A DNA stretch of 64,000 bases from Pontibacter cellulosilyticus (GTDB lineage Bacteria > Bacteroidota > Bacteroidia > Cytophagales > Hymenobacteraceae), in contig NZ_JACRVF010000001.1 of the NCBI RefSeq assembly GCF_014306105.1, positions 1,256,413 through 1,320,412 of the forward strand, given 5' to 3'. The translations under genes were made by a program, and so were the position numbers. A model generated the notes under the pieces. The model was not told the DNA's origin. It did not search any database and was given only the letters and a program-made list of their open reading frames with translations. Position 1 is the first letter of the stretch. Every line of letters begins with the position of its first letter. This document shows positions 54,737-64,000 of this stretch, in pieces.

Positions 54737-56826
54737 AGGGAAAGAACAGGCCTCTTCAATGTCATAATTTTATAAACTTTTTTCAGCCTTAGTCGTGCTA
54801 AAGACGGTGTAGGCTTCAAATGAATAGGTGTGTAGACATCTAAAGGCTTACTGAAAACATACTGCTGAAAGCTCTCGACTCCCTTCTTTGTACAATAAGT
54901 ATTATTGTTTGTTTTACTGGTAATATGTTTCCCAAAAAGCTTCTGAAGCTCATGATGAGAGTCTGCTTTATTAAATAAGTTTTTAACCCTTAGTTGAGCG
55001 TTGATACCTAAAGCTTTACTGACTGACGGTTCACCCATTAGTGACTCGATTTTCTCAACGAATAAATCGGCCATTTCTTTAGGGTCATCAAGTAATGGTA
55101 GTAGTATGCCTGATTCTTGATCCACTAACTCTTCTTGCCCACCAACATTTGTTGCTATTATAGGTGTTCCTAAAGACATTGCCTCATACAAAACGGTTGC
55201 GATACCTTCCCACTTAGATGGTAAAATCAAAGCATCCGCAGCTTTTATTATTTTCAAACCATCGCTATGGCTTAAATTACCCACAAATGTTATATAACAT
55301 GTAAGCCGATTTTGATAGATAGCATCTTCAAGATATGATTTCTCGGGGCCATCACCACAAATAATTAATTTGAATTTTCTATTGCGTTTCTTGAGTTTCT
55401 TAGCAATTTGGATTAGCAATGGTATGTTTTTTTGCTCAACTAATCTTCCGGAAAAAGCAATAAGAAACTTATCACTAGACTTATTAGTATTTGCAAGACA
55501 GTTATCCATCGAAAAACAATTTAGGAATTCACTTTCCTCAATATTAGCTCCTAAATACACAACTTGAGTTTTAGATTCTTCTACTCCTTCTTTGCACATC
55601 CATTGTTGTAGATTCTTACTTACAACAACATGCTTATCTAATAAATGAGTATGTTTTGATGAGATTTTAGGGAAACCGCCTTTGTTATAATGTGGCTCTA
55701 CTACATGATTTATATCAATAATATTTAAATAAGGAAAAGTTCCTCGCAACCATTGTAAGCAAGAGTAAAAAATTTCTGAATGAGATAGTACTAAAAGTTC
55801 AGGCTGTCTTGTACTAAATATATACTTTATAACACTCAGATATTGAACTGGGGAGCATAAATTACTTAAATGAAAAACAGCTGTACTACATTCCTTAAAC
55901 ACATCTGTTAGAGGATGATCACTACTTTGAGTTGTGACAACAACAAAATCGTATAGATCAATCATGCTTCTCATCCAGCCTAGAGTAAATTGCTCAACAC
56001 CACCCAACTGTAGCCAAGGTAGCACAACTGCTATCATTGGCTTCTGTTTTGGGAAAGCATTGGCAGTAATACTTACTTCATGAAATGTTCTATCGAATGA
56101 TATGTCTAGAAGCTTACTCTTTATGCACTTTTTGTACTTTTTATCTAAGTGCTTCTTAAATAATGCTTCATTTTTTCCCTCATCCCAATTTTTCCACTTT
56201 ATTCCCGTTTTGGAAGATGTTCTATAGTGAAATAAATATTCAGGAATTGTATATCCCCAGTGGCCATGAGCTGCTAAATTTATCCAAAACTCCCAATCTT
56301 CTAAACCTTCTTTTTGTTCTTCATTGAATGGATAATCAAGAACACATTGCTTTCTAAATAAACCACAGAATGCAACATAATTCTTTTCAAGAAACTTTTC
56401 CTTCATTTCAAATCCGAATTGCCATTGGTAGTTTTTATCTCCAAAGCCAGTAGACCATGAGTTAACAAAAGAAAAAGCTCTGTTAAGCTCAAGAGTCAAT
56501 AAAGCTTTTTCTAAATAGCAATTTTCAATCAAGTCATCAGAATCAATAAAAAAGATATAGTTATACTTTGCCAGCTTTGCGCCTGCATTTCTAGCTGCAG
56601 GAAGACCTCTGTTCTCACTATGATGATGTACTCGAATTCTTCTATCTCCAGCTTTAAGTATCTTATCTAATATTTCTTTAGTTTCTATTTCATCACTCCC
56701 GTCATTCACAATAATCCACTCCCAATCTGAAAAGTTTTGGGTTACAACGGAGTTATATGTTTCCCAAAATATATCAGTTTGGTTGTATAAAGGGGTTACA
56801 ATACTGACTCCTTGATCAGTAGTCAT
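54721..56826 (-). CDS. Bifunctional glycosyltransferase, GT2 then GT4
   Basis: 701 aa from ATG 56826 (MTTDQGVSIVTPLYNQ); a start 7 codons upstream is possible. GT2 at about 1-250: VSIVTPLYNQ, WIIVNDGSDE, FFIDSDDLIE. GT4 at about 265-600: VVLPWLQLGGVEQFTLGW, IAFSGRLVEQKNIPLLI, LILPSKWEGIATVLYEAMSLG, with the E-x7-E motif. The mirror order relative to the neighbour suggests a combined set of four linkages in the repeat unit (inference). Confidence 0.9.
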   Translation of the reverse strand: MTTDQGVSIVTPLYNQTDIFWETYNSVVTQNFSDWEWIIVNDGSDEIETKEILDKILKAGDRRIRVHHHSENRGLPAARNAGAKLAKYNYIFFIDSDDLIENCYLEKALLTLELNRAFSFVNSWSTGFGDKNYQWQFGFEMKEKFLEKNYVAFCGLFRKQCVLDYPFNEEQKEGLEDWEFWINLAAHGHWGYTIPEYLFHYRTSSKTGIKWKNWDEGKNEALFKKHLDKKYKKCIKSKLLDISFDRTFHEVSITANAFPKQKPMIAVVLPWLQLGGVEQFTLGWMRSMIDLYDFVVVTTQSSDHPLTDVFKECSTAVFHLSNLCSPVQYLSVIKYIFSTRQPELLVLSHSEIFYSCLQWLRGTFPYLNIIDINHVVEPHYNKGGFPKISSKHTHLLDKHVVVSKNLQQWMCKEGVEESKTQVVYLGANIEESEFLNCFSMDNCLANTNKSSDKFLIAFSGRLVEQKNIPLLIQIAKKLKKRNRKFKLIICGDGPEKSYLEDAIYQNRLTCYITFVGNLSHSDGLKIIKAADALILPSKWEGIATVLYEAMSLGTPIIATNVGGQEELVDQESGILLPLLDDPKEMADLFVEKIESLMGEPSVSKALGINAQLRVKNLFNKADSHHELQKLFGKHITSKTNNNTYCTKKGVESFQQYVFSKPLDVYTPIHLKPTPSLARLRLKKVYKIMTLKRPVLSLWSKK

Positions 56827-56980
56827 GTTATTGAAATTGCAGCTCAACTATAAATAATTATAAAATTAAGAAGATTAAGTCACTTTATCGAACAATCAAA
56901 CAGTAGGATAAATACGACCTAACTTGAAAAGTATAATAATAGATAATTATTGGAATAAGAATGTCGAAATAACTAATGAG

Positions 56981-58096
56981 TTAACTTAAAACTAAACGCG
57001 CTTTTCTACTCTCCTCTTCATTAACATATATCTGAAATGCTTGATTTATACTTCCAAAAAGCTTTTCAGAATCGGGTGCTTTAGTTGTAGAACAGATATC
57101 CTGTAGAGCTAAGCAAAACTCTAAAGATGAAGAACTCCATCCAGGCCAATCTAAAGCAGTTTTCAATGCCTCATACTTCAAATGATTAAGCAATTCTGTA
57201 TCAGCTTTAAGGAGATTTATATAATCAATTATTTTTTTCTCATCATCCTTTTTAGCGACAAAACCGTTAACTCCATTCAAAATATACTCATCATGACCAG
57301 TAACATTGTACACTATAGCAGTTCCGCCACAGTGGAACATCTCAAGAGGTGGACCAAACATTCCCTCAACATAGCTCAGTTTAACAATTACATCACATGA
57401 CCTGTAAATTTCAGCCGTTTTATTAATAGGAACTCTAGAAAAAACTTTATCAACGCCAGGGTATTCATCAACTTCACTGGAAGTCAATAACCACACCTCA
57501 TCAGCAAGCGACTTTCGGCATAACTCAATAGCTTTGGGAACATTTTTAAAATCTACATTTACTGGGCCTTCTACCAAAACTCTTAAATGAGATTGATTAG
57601 TTTTTTCAATTTTATCCCCATAGGGCGTATATATGTCCTTCCTGATTCCATTTAATACTAACCATGATGATGCTGAGTAGTGATAATATAAATGGTTTTT
57701 AATCCAGTTAGCTTCAGTAATTACCGGCAAGTTATGTATATAGGTAGAGTCAACTAAGTTTCTAAGAGGCACCTCATCTTTAGGATAGAACCATGATTCT
57801 ATAGACTGCACAAAATAGGTATAGCGAATAGCGTTGATTCTATAAGCCTCGAATACTGTTTTCCACCAAGTTAGAATAGCAAGATCATAAATTTCACCAG
57901 CTGCATCTGAGAACTCTTTAAAATTAAGATTAAGCTTCGCTTCAGGATGCCATGATAAGTTTTCCTCTGTCGCCGGGAACATTGGAACTATATCTACTTG
58001 CCACTTCATCTTTAGCTTTAAATATAGAGCATGTTGAAAAATGACATAGGTACCACCACTAATGTCTGGTGAGCCGATTATAAAACAAACTTTCAT
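56981..58096 (-). CDS. GT4-family glycosyltransferase
   Basis: 371 aa. MKVCFIIGSPDISGGTYVIFQHALYLK is an N-terminal GT-B strand and loop. The C-terminal donor domain has IYRSCDVIVKLSYVEGMFGPPLEMFHCGGTAIVYNVTGHDEYI, a GT4 pattern including the E-x7-E region. Overlaps the next gene by 4 bp (ATGA). Sugar unknown. Confidence 0.85.
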   Translation of the reverse strand: MKVCFIIGSPDISGGTYVIFQHALYLKLKMKWQVDIVPMFPATEENLSWHPEAKLNLNFKEFSDAAGEIYDLAILTWWKTVFEAYRINAIRYTYFVQSIESWFYPKDEVPLRNLVDSTYIHNLPVITEANWIKNHLYYHYSASSWLVLNGIRKDIYTPYGDKIEKTNQSHLRVLVEGPVNVDFKNVPKAIELCRKSLADEVWLLTSSEVDEYPGVDKVFSRVPINKTAEIYRSCDVIVKLSYVEGMFGPPLEMFHCGGTAIVYNVTGHDEYILNGVNGFVAKKDDEKKIIDYINLLKADTELLNHLKYEALKTALDWPGWSSSSLEFCLALQDICSTTKAPDSEKLFGSINQAFQIYVNEEESRKARLVLS

Positions 58097-60114
58097 TTAT
58101 TAAAAATAGTATTATATTTATCTGAAGAATACTTAGACATTGATTTAAACAATCCTCCCTTTGCAAATTCAGCAGCTGGCCAAATTGATTCTTTGGTAAT
58201 TTTATCAGGGTTCTTCTTGTAGTCTAGATAATTCTCAAACTTTTTCAATACTGATAATGAAGATTTCTCTTTATTAAATATATTCCGTTCAAATACCCCG
58301 AAATTTTCTACATGATATAGGTCTAAGTGCCATTCAAGTTCTTTTTTAGAAGGGAACAGGACCATACGTGAGTGGTGCTTGGCTACCAAACTATCTAATA
58401 CACTAATATCAACCGATGATTTTGCATATTCAGCACATATGTTTTTATATATCATTTTTATACGTTCAATAACAGGCAAAATATTATCTTTATAAAACTT
58501 GACTTCTTGTGAGAAATCTTCTGTTTCAACAGTTATACTTCCATTATCAGCTTTATTGAATGATACTACACTTCCATGATTTGCGGCGAAGAGAACTTCA
58601 AATAAGGATCTATTCTCATCATAAATATCCTGAAAAGGCCTGTTTAAATCTTTAGAAAAAAGCAGTCCTGATTTCGTATTGTTATTGTTTGTATTATCTG
58701 TTGGTACAACAAGACCAATATAAAGACCATCTACAGCAACTTCTCCATCTAGTATCTTATATATATTATCTTGTATAGTTCCTTTCCATCCGACATCAAC
58801 AAGAGCAAGTCTATCGGGCTGTTTAACTTCAAACTGTGACAGATAATTTTTAAAATTTTCCTTCTGTTCTACTCTTCTTGATTTATATAAATCATAAAAA
58901 TCATCAGATATCAATAGCCTTATAAAAGTTTCTGATCTTGGAAAGTCTCTTTCCCTTTTGTGTTTTGATATTGAAAGCTTTTCTGATAGCTGATCTATAG
59001 TACTGTCATTAAACCCTAGGCTATACATAAACTCAGCAAAAGAGATGTTTATGTATTGTCTAAATAAATTAAAAAACTTTTCTTTTTCTAGCTTTTCCAG
59101 ACTAGGCATGAACGTAGATCTACGCGAAGCCATCAAATAATGAGCATTTATTCTAAAAGCATTATTTTTAATGCATGTGTTCTGATAAATGTCATACATT
59201 TCTTTTAGAACTTGTCCTTCTCTAGCAAGGAAGAAGGCATCTTTATACCCTTTCGCAACTAGTTCTAGGTGCAGTTTATGGATAAAGTAAAATGATGTTA
59301 AGGCAAACTCTCCAAAAAGAGTATTATCATCAGTTGCTAATACAGCATCAATCTTATTTGTAAAGTACTTCGAATTAAAATTACTATTGTACTTACCATG
59401 TAATAATTGGGCCCAAGCTCTATCAAGTAAAATAGAATTAATTCCTACATATTCCGCTTGTCTACAATCAGACTCAGCATTGTCCCCTATCATTAAGCTT
59501 TGTTGGGGAGCATAATCCTGTAAAATCAGGGAGTATAGCCTTCCTGATCTTTTTGTAAGTAAGTATTCTGAAGAAACAAAAATTTTGTCAAATTGGTCGT
59601 CGATCTCATATAAAAGCAAGAATCTTTTGATAAAATCAAGATCTAAATAGAAGTCAGAGCAACATAAAACGGTATAGCCTTCTCGCTTTAACTTTTGTAT
59701 TGTAGCTACGACATTTTCATCTAAATATTGATTTGTTACCTCAACAGTATACTCTATCTCCCTAGCAATTTTAGTAAAATCCGCTTCAGTAAAACTTGAA
59801 TCAAAATTATGTTTTAGTGAATTGTAAAGCCACCCGCATAAGTCGTTGAAACGGAACTCTAAGTCATAACCACTTTCACTATTTGCTAAGCATAATTCTC
59901 TCTCACCTTGAGCTCTTAAGCCATACATCTGTTCTGATGTATAGTTCCCCAAGCTCAGGTAATTAATTAATCTATTTGAGAAAATTTTCTTTAAATCTTC
60001 AGGATGAGATTTTCTATGGATTATTGTATCAAATATATCAAAGATAACTATGCTTTTACCACTTGCTACGATGGTATCATACAGCAACCCGGTATTCTGC
60101 AACACTTTATTCAT
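58093..60114 (-). CDS. HAD-superfamily protein, COG5610-like, of glycan clusters
   Basis: 673 aa. The first about 240 residues form a HAD domain: IVIFDIFDTIIHRK (nucleophile Asp and +2 Asp), LCCSDFYLD (motif II) and LMIGDNAESDCRQAEYVGI (motif IV). The remainder carries FFLAREGQVLKEMYDIY and LALVDVGWKGTIQDNIY, the second COG5610 domain. Such proteins recur in polysaccharide loci, where phosphatase or phospho-sugar transfer roles are proposed; the second half has no proven reaction. Overlaps the GT4 gene by 4 bp. Confidence 0.8.
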   Translation of the reverse strand: MNKVLQNTGLLYDTIVASGKSIVIFDIFDTIIHRKSHPEDLKKIFSNRLINYLSLGNYTSEQMYGLRAQGERELCLANSESGYDLEFRFNDLCGWLYNSLKHNFDSSFTEADFTKIAREIEYTVEVTNQYLDENVVATIQKLKREGYTVLCCSDFYLDLDFIKRFLLLYEIDDQFDKIFVSSEYLLTKRSGRLYSLILQDYAPQQSLMIGDNAESDCRQAEYVGINSILLDRAWAQLLHGKYNSNFNSKYFTNKIDAVLATDDNTLFGEFALTSFYFIHKLHLELVAKGYKDAFFLAREGQVLKEMYDIYQNTCIKNNAFRINAHYLMASRRSTFMPSLEKLEKEKFFNLFRQYINISFAEFMYSLGFNDSTIDQLSEKLSISKHKRERDFPRSETFIRLLISDDFYDLYKSRRVEQKENFKNYLSQFEVKQPDRLALVDVGWKGTIQDNIYKILDGEVAVDGLYIGLVVPTDNTNNNNTKSGLLFSKDLNRPFQDIYDENRSLFEVLFAANHGSVVSFNKADNGSITVETEDFSQEVKFYKDNILPVIERIKMIYKNICAEYAKSSVDISVLDSLVAKHHSRMVLFPSKKELEWHLDLYHVENFGVFERNIFNKEKSSLSVLKKFENYLDYKKNPDKITKESIWPAAEFAKGGLFKSMSKYSSDKYNTIFNK

Positions 60115-60143
60115 TTTACTAGAATAGAAGAGACTATAAATTA

Positions 60144-61790
60144 TTAATTGTTTGGCTTATAAACTCCAACAAGTCTTTTTGCCCGGTTCTTAAGGCGCAT
60201 CTTCTGTATTAGCTCTTCTAGCATTTGGATTCGCTGATCATACTCATTTCTTACATGACCAAAATTATCTATATAAGTAGTTAAAGAATTAACTTTAAAT
60301 GTTAGCTTAGATATTTCGGCTTGATAATGGTCTGCTTCTACTTGATAATTATGTACTGTTGCAATAAGCTCATCTTTTTCCTTGGTTAAGGAATTATTTA
60401 GATCTTTTAGGAGGTTTATTTCTGACGAAAGAACTGTGAAAGCGCTATTAACAACTGGCTTGTCATCTTCACACTCTTTAACGTTCTTATCTGTAGCTAC
60501 AGCTTCCTCTATAATAAGTGGCTCTATGGATTGAGGCAAGGAATTTGAAATAGCTTCTTCTTTCGATGTATTAATTAGAGATAGCAGCTCATTCCTGAAC
60601 TCTTCTTGAAAGGTAGTAAGTATTTGAGTGATACTATTCAGATAAGATTCTGATTCAGAACTTTCATTCTGCTTCTTTTCTATCATCTGAGTTTGAGCTT
60701 TTGTTAATTCACCTATTTCATCTTTAATGCTGCTAAAAAGGCTGTCTCTAGTTTTGAATTCAGCTTCAATACTCTTCATATGGATTTTCTGATCAACAGT
60801 CATATCCATAAGTTTGCTTTCTATGTCTCTGATTCTGTTAAAAAGAAATTCGTATATGTGCGATGAGTTTCTTTCAGCTACTTCCTCTTTGTAAATGTTT
60901 TCCATTCTAGAAATCTTATTAATAATATTGTTTAAAAGGTACTCCTGATTCTTAACTAAGGAAGTTAAGAAGCCGTTTGAGTGCATTAAATCTTCTACAA
61001 AAATAGAATCTAATATATAAGGCAGGCTTTCTGAGCGGCCAGAGTTCTGAGAGTTTATCAGATTTTCTAACTTTTTAATATAGTCTGAGCGCTCCTCTAT
61101 AAATTTTGTCTGACTGTCTATCCTGTCTAGCAATTCATATTTTGAGTACCAGCTTCTACCCCACACATGTACAGCAAATGTATTAGGTGTTACATATTGT
61201 TCAATCTTATCTCTGTCATGTGCTTTATCGTAAGGTAGTGGATAAAAAGCTTCCTTTTCATAAAGTTTAACCCCGGCAATCGTCTGTTCTTTATATCTTT
61301 CAAGTCCATATTCTTCCTTCAGAACACTAGTAGCTAGTATAGGACCTGATAAATTTGACTGTTCATTGCCATCAAACACAGAAACAATACGTTCTAAACA
61401 CTTTTTTATAAAATAGTGACCTTTTACACCACCAATCAGAGCATTATTTACCGAATAGTCTTCACTATGAGTATTTCCACTCTCAAAACCTAGGAAACAC
61501 TCATGCTGTAGTAATTCATCGAGAGGTTTTATAACTTTAAAGTCTGTATCTAAATATACCCCCCCAAACTCATTTATAACACTAAGTCTAAGGTAATTAC
61601 TTAAGTTTGACCAATTGTTATTTGTTTTCGCTGTAACTAAATAATTGTTGTCAAAGCAAAAGTTAGATTCATCCCATCTTCTAATTTCCCAATCAGGGTG
61701 AAGCTCTCCCCACTCAACAATGTACTCATGATACTCTTTAGGTATTTCACCCCCTCCAAACCAACAGTAATGTATTATCTTAGGTATCAT
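60144..61790 (-). CDS. GT32-type glycosyltransferase with long C-terminal coiled coil
   Basis: 548 aa. Residues 1-about 240 are a DXD-sugar transferase: IPKIIHYCWFGGGEIP, LHPDWEIRRWDESNF, NEFGGVYLDTDFKV (DxD), ALIGGVKGHYF. Residues about 245-535 are rich in heptads and charged residues (RIRDIESKLMDMTVDQ, EINLLKDLNNSLTKEKDEL), predicted coiled coil, unusual for this family. It may scaffold the other transferases or measure chain length, as coiled coils do in some O-antigen systems (inference). Stop and the next start overlap by 1 bp. Confidence 0.82.
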   Translation of the reverse strand: MIPKIIHYCWFGGGEIPKEYHEYIVEWGELHPDWEIRRWDESNFCFDNNYLVTAKTNNNWSNLSNYLRLSVINEFGGVYLDTDFKVIKPLDELLQHECFLGFESGNTHSEDYSVNNALIGGVKGHYFIKKCLERIVSVFDGNEQSNLSGPILATSVLKEEYGLERYKEQTIAGVKLYEKEAFYPLPYDKAHDRDKIEQYVTPNTFAVHVWGRSWYSKYELLDRIDSQTKFIEERSDYIKKLENLINSQNSGRSESLPYILDSIFVEDLMHSNGFLTSLVKNQEYLLNNIINKISRMENIYKEEVAERNSSHIYEFLFNRIRDIESKLMDMTVDQKIHMKSIEAEFKTRDSLFSSIKDEIGELTKAQTQMIEKKQNESSESESYLNSITQILTTFQEEFRNELLSLINTSKEEAISNSLPQSIEPLIIEEAVATDKNVKECEDDKPVVNSAFTVLSSEINLLKDLNNSLTKEKDELIATVHNYQVEADHYQAEISKLTFKVNSLTTYIDNFGHVRNEYDQRIQMLEELIQKMRLKNRAKRLVGVYKPNN

Positions 61791-62173
61791 TAAATTAACT
61801 TCTTAGTACCAAAAATCTTCTCCTTCAATGTCCCAAGTAAACTCCTACTCTCATAGGTCCGCTTATACCACTCAATATCCTGCTGCAGGCGATCAATATC
61901 GTTCAGTAACTTATTAACAATTTGCCTGTTACCTTCTGTCATGCGCCTGTTCAGTTCTAGCTCCGCAGTCAGCTCAGAAATTCTCTGGTCCCGCTTCTCT
62001 ATTGTATTCTCCAGATTAGTCATGCGTTCTACAAGTAGATGCATAGCTTCCTGCTTCACTTTAACTTCGTTAAGTAACTGCTGCTGTATAACTTCTAAAG
62101 ACTGATGAATAGCTTCGAGGTAATAAGGGTGCGGTAAGTTTTGGGGTAGGAGTAAAGGTTCGCCCATAAGCAA
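61790..62173 (-). CDS. Coiled-coil protein of the glycan cluster, unknown function
   Basis: 127 aa, almost wholly helical: LEVIQQQLLNEVKVKQEAM, ENTIEKRDQRISELTAELEL and a C-terminal basic SLLGTLKEKIFGTKKL. No membrane segment or signal. Its 1-bp overlap with the GT32-coiled-coil gene suggests the two pair through their coils. Confidence 0.7.
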   Translation of the reverse strand: MLMGEPLLLPQNLPHPYYLEAIHQSLEVIQQQLLNEVKVKQEAMHLLVERMTNLENTIEKRDQRISELTAELELNRRMTEGNRQIVNKLLNDIDRLQQDIEWYKRTYESRSLLGTLKEKIFGTKKLI

Positions 62174-62194
62174 GAATGTATTGGTACTAATAAA

Positions 62195-63316
62195 TTAAAC
62201 TGCTGTTTGTAATGAATCGAGATCTGAAGCTGATTTCTTTGTTTGATAGATGCGCTTATAGCCTAAAAAATTCTGCAACATATCGAATTCGGACCTACAA
62301 ATAGCCTGAGAATGCTGCCCCATCACATCTACCATGTCCCTGTTATTAAAATAGCTGAGAATCTTTACAATCGCTTCAGTTTTATTGGTAAAGATATCCC
62401 CATTGAGACCTTTTTTTACTACGTCTTTATTCCCCACACACTCACTTAGAAGTACGGGTTTATGCATAGCTAAGGCTTCCAGAACACCAAAAGACAAGCC
62501 TTCAAAAACAGATGTGGAAAGGTAAACATCGGCTTGTGTAACAAGTCGTTTTATTTCTTCTGAAGACACCCATCCTGTTATTTCAATATTACTGGATTTT
62601 AAACAGCTTCTCTCCTGCCCTTCCCCTGCCCAAATAAATCTAAACTGCTTAAACTCTTCGAAATAAGAGGCTATCTCATTGAAAAGAGCAGGATTCTTTT
62701 GGTTCTCAATTCTGCCAGTTGTAATTACCGTGAAAGTTTCCTGGGTTTTTTTAAAACTTGTAGTTGTAAAACTATTTAATGAGATGCCATTATTCACGTA
62801 AACAGATTTTACCCCTAACTTTCCGTATACCTTCTGTTCAGAAGCGGAGCAGCACACCACTTCGCCCCCTATCCTGTGGCCAAACTTTTCGATTTGCTGG
62901 TAAAAGAAATTTGTGATTGAGCTGCCTCCAGATAAAAAGGGTGCTCCGTTTGGTGTGTATATAAACTTTTCGATACCAGCCATACGGCAGGCTATACGTC
63001 CCAGTAATCCGCTTTTGGAGGAATGGAGATGAACGGCATCAACTAAATTTTTGAGCCTTAATCTTCTGAGTATCTTGTACAACTCAGAAAGCGCCATAAA
63101 ATCTTTAAGGGGATTGATAGAGCGCTGAGCAGACCTCCAGCGTATGAAACGAACGTTTTTCTTCGGAAATGATTTTTTTACCGCCTCAGCTGAAATCTCA
63201 TTTTTTCTTTCACCGTGAACTACAATATGTAACTCATCAGGCATTGATTCCGTAAGTGAGCGTACAAATACAGAAACCCCGGCAGCAAAAGGTTCAACTA
63301 CGTGGACAATAATCAT
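62195..63316 (-). CDS. GT4-family glycosyltransferase
   Basis: 373 aa. IIVHVVEPFAAGVSVFVRSL opens the GT-B fold; DAVHLHSSKSGLLGRIACRMAG and YTPNGAPFLSG are typical of EpsF/TuaC-like GT4 enzymes; the donor site is VITTGRIENQKNPALFNEIA, FIWAGEGQE and VYLSTSVFEGLSFGVLEALA. Probable retaining transferase in surface glycan synthesis. Confidence 0.9.
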   Translation of the reverse strand: MIIVHVVEPFAAGVSVFVRSLTESMPDELHIVVHGERKNEISAEAVKKSFPKKNVRFIRWRSAQRSINPLKDFMALSELYKILRRLRLKNLVDAVHLHSSKSGLLGRIACRMAGIEKFIYTPNGAPFLSGGSSITNFFYQQIEKFGHRIGGEVVCCSASEQKVYGKLGVKSVYVNNGISLNSFTTTSFKKTQETFTVITTGRIENQKNPALFNEIASYFEEFKQFRFIWAGEGQERSCLKSSNIEITGWVSSEEIKRLVTQADVYLSTSVFEGLSFGVLEALAMHKPVLLSECVGNKDVVKKGLNGDIFTNKTEAIVKILSYFNNRDMVDVMGQHSQAICRSEFDMLQNFLGYKRIYQTKKSASDLDSLQTAV

Positions 63317-63466
63317 AAGTTTGTTCGTTCAGAGCGATCTAAAAGGGTGCTTTGTGCCTATTCTGTACCGCATCGCAAAACTAATACATTCTTATTAAGA
63401 AATAACACTTACCTAATCTTTTTTTTGCAAGAAGTACACACACTCAGGTGTTTATAAACCAACAGT

Positions 63467-64000
63467 CTACAATCTCTGCTTTATCTTTAAAACTAAAGGA
63501 TAAGGTGTTAAGAGCAATAGCCTTAGCTTGATTATACCTAACATCTTCAATGCTATATTTTCAGCAAATTTTTTTACGACTTTTATTCGTGCTTTAAGCT
63601 GTGATTGCCGCTGAGAAATAGAGATCCCTAGCGCATTTACTTCACATGTTGTCAGCAGTTCGTCTAGTATGGCTCCCTGTGATACTCTTAACATTGTCCA
63701 GAAAAAGGCATAATCTTCTACGTACTCATAATCCTCCGGATACATACCTGTTTCCTCTATCAGGCAGCTTCTGAAAATGACTGTCGGATGTATAAATACA
63801 TTTCGCAGGTGCATCTCCTGCATGATCTGACTATGGACAACAGGGGTAATATAGTTATATTTTATTCTGCCATCAGGAGACTCAAACCTGCACCAGCTCC
63901 CAAGTAAACCTACAACAGGATTATTATCCAAAAAGCTTATTTGTTTATAAAAGCGATCATACCTACATGTATCTCCACAATCTAAACGAGCTATATACTT
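63467..64000 (-). CDS. GT2-family glycosyltransferase (partial, runs off the right edge)
   Basis: The frame is open from the edge: 64000 downward reads KYIARLDCGDTCRYDRFYKQ and continues into FLDNNPVVGLLGSWCRF, so the ATG-like codon at 63931 is internal context, not the start. ARLDCGD is the GT2 metal-binding DxD-type region; IHPTVIFRSCL and EDYAFFWTMLR are typical acceptor-side motifs. The N-terminal half is missing. The C-terminal helices (IIKLRLLLLTPYPLVL) are hydrophobic, suggesting membrane association. Confidence 0.85.
   Translation of the reverse strand, partial: KYIARLDCGDTCRYDRFYKQISFLDNNPVVGLLGSWCRFESPDGRIKYNYITPVVHSQIMQEMHLRNVFIHPTVIFRSCLIEETGMYPEDYEYVEDYAFFWTMLRVSQGAILDELLTTCEVNALGISISQRQSQLKARIKVVKKFAENIALKMLGIIKLRLLLLTPYPLVLKIKQRL

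Noticed and set aside
1..64000. CRISPR array, tRNA or rRNA genes, prophage or integrase
   Set aside because: I looked for regularly spaced repeats, cloverleaf-like segments and transposase or integrase motifs and saw none.

Overview
The window reads as the chromosome of a Bacteroidota bacterium, most likely a Cytophagales/Hymenobacteraceae member of the Pontibacter type (inference; no rRNA is present). The supporting signs are type IX secretion C-terminal sorting domains, a fused CcoN-CcoO cbb3 oxidase subunit, TAnnTTTG-type -7 promoter elements and Bacteroidota lipoproteins. Most of it is ordinary chromosome; 51.0-64 kb is an AT-rich surface-glycan cluster running off the right edge.

Layout. 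0-5 kb: a PQQ-type sugar dehydrogenase, an MscS channel and two tandem EF-hand lipoproteins. 5.5-11.2 kb: a single-chain MmeI-like (type IIG/IIL) restriction-modification enzyme whose specificity half has a different base composition, preceded by a broken copy of its own 5' end and an unrelated lipoprotein gene. 11-20.7 kb: small lipoproteins, an EEP-fold phosphohydrolase, a FNT channel, M24 and P1 peptidases and a MITE-like repeat. 21-24.2 kb: a large T9SS-exported repeat protein. 24.4-26.1 kb: a diadenylate-cyclase-like protein translationally coupled to a Gre-like factor.

26.2-45.4 kb is a microaerobic respiration region: hemA; a regulator with REC and CRP domains; a hybrid kinase; a single-domain response regulator; a FixL-like kinase with two candidate haem-PAS domains; two universal stress protein genes; the complete cbb3 oxidase set (ccoI-S, ccoNO-Q-P, ccoG-H and a SafE/DsbD_2-like protein); and hemN. 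Seven promoters here (hemA, usp, ccoG, ccoN, ccoI, hemN and one with no protein gene) share one architecture. Two TGA(C/T)-N4-(G/A)TCA-type boxes lie with centres 22 bp apart, and the proximal centre is 36.5 bp from the 3' end of the -7 element in every case. The promoter with no protein gene appears to drive a structured, terminator-ended RNA diverging from ccoI. I regard this regulon and RNA as the most interesting content.

45.6-50.9 kb: an SDR oxidoreductase, an MBL-fold hydrolase, another T9SS protein and an O-antigen-ligase-like protein. 51.0-64 kb: an ABC polysaccharide exporter, two mirror-image bifunctional glycosyltransferases, three further GT4/GT32-type transferases, a HAD-type protein, a coiled-coil protein and a partial GT2. 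A 7-mer, AAGTATA/TATACTT, is strikingly frequent across the window (about 70 by eye against about 8 expected) but not enriched in the AT-rich glycan cluster.
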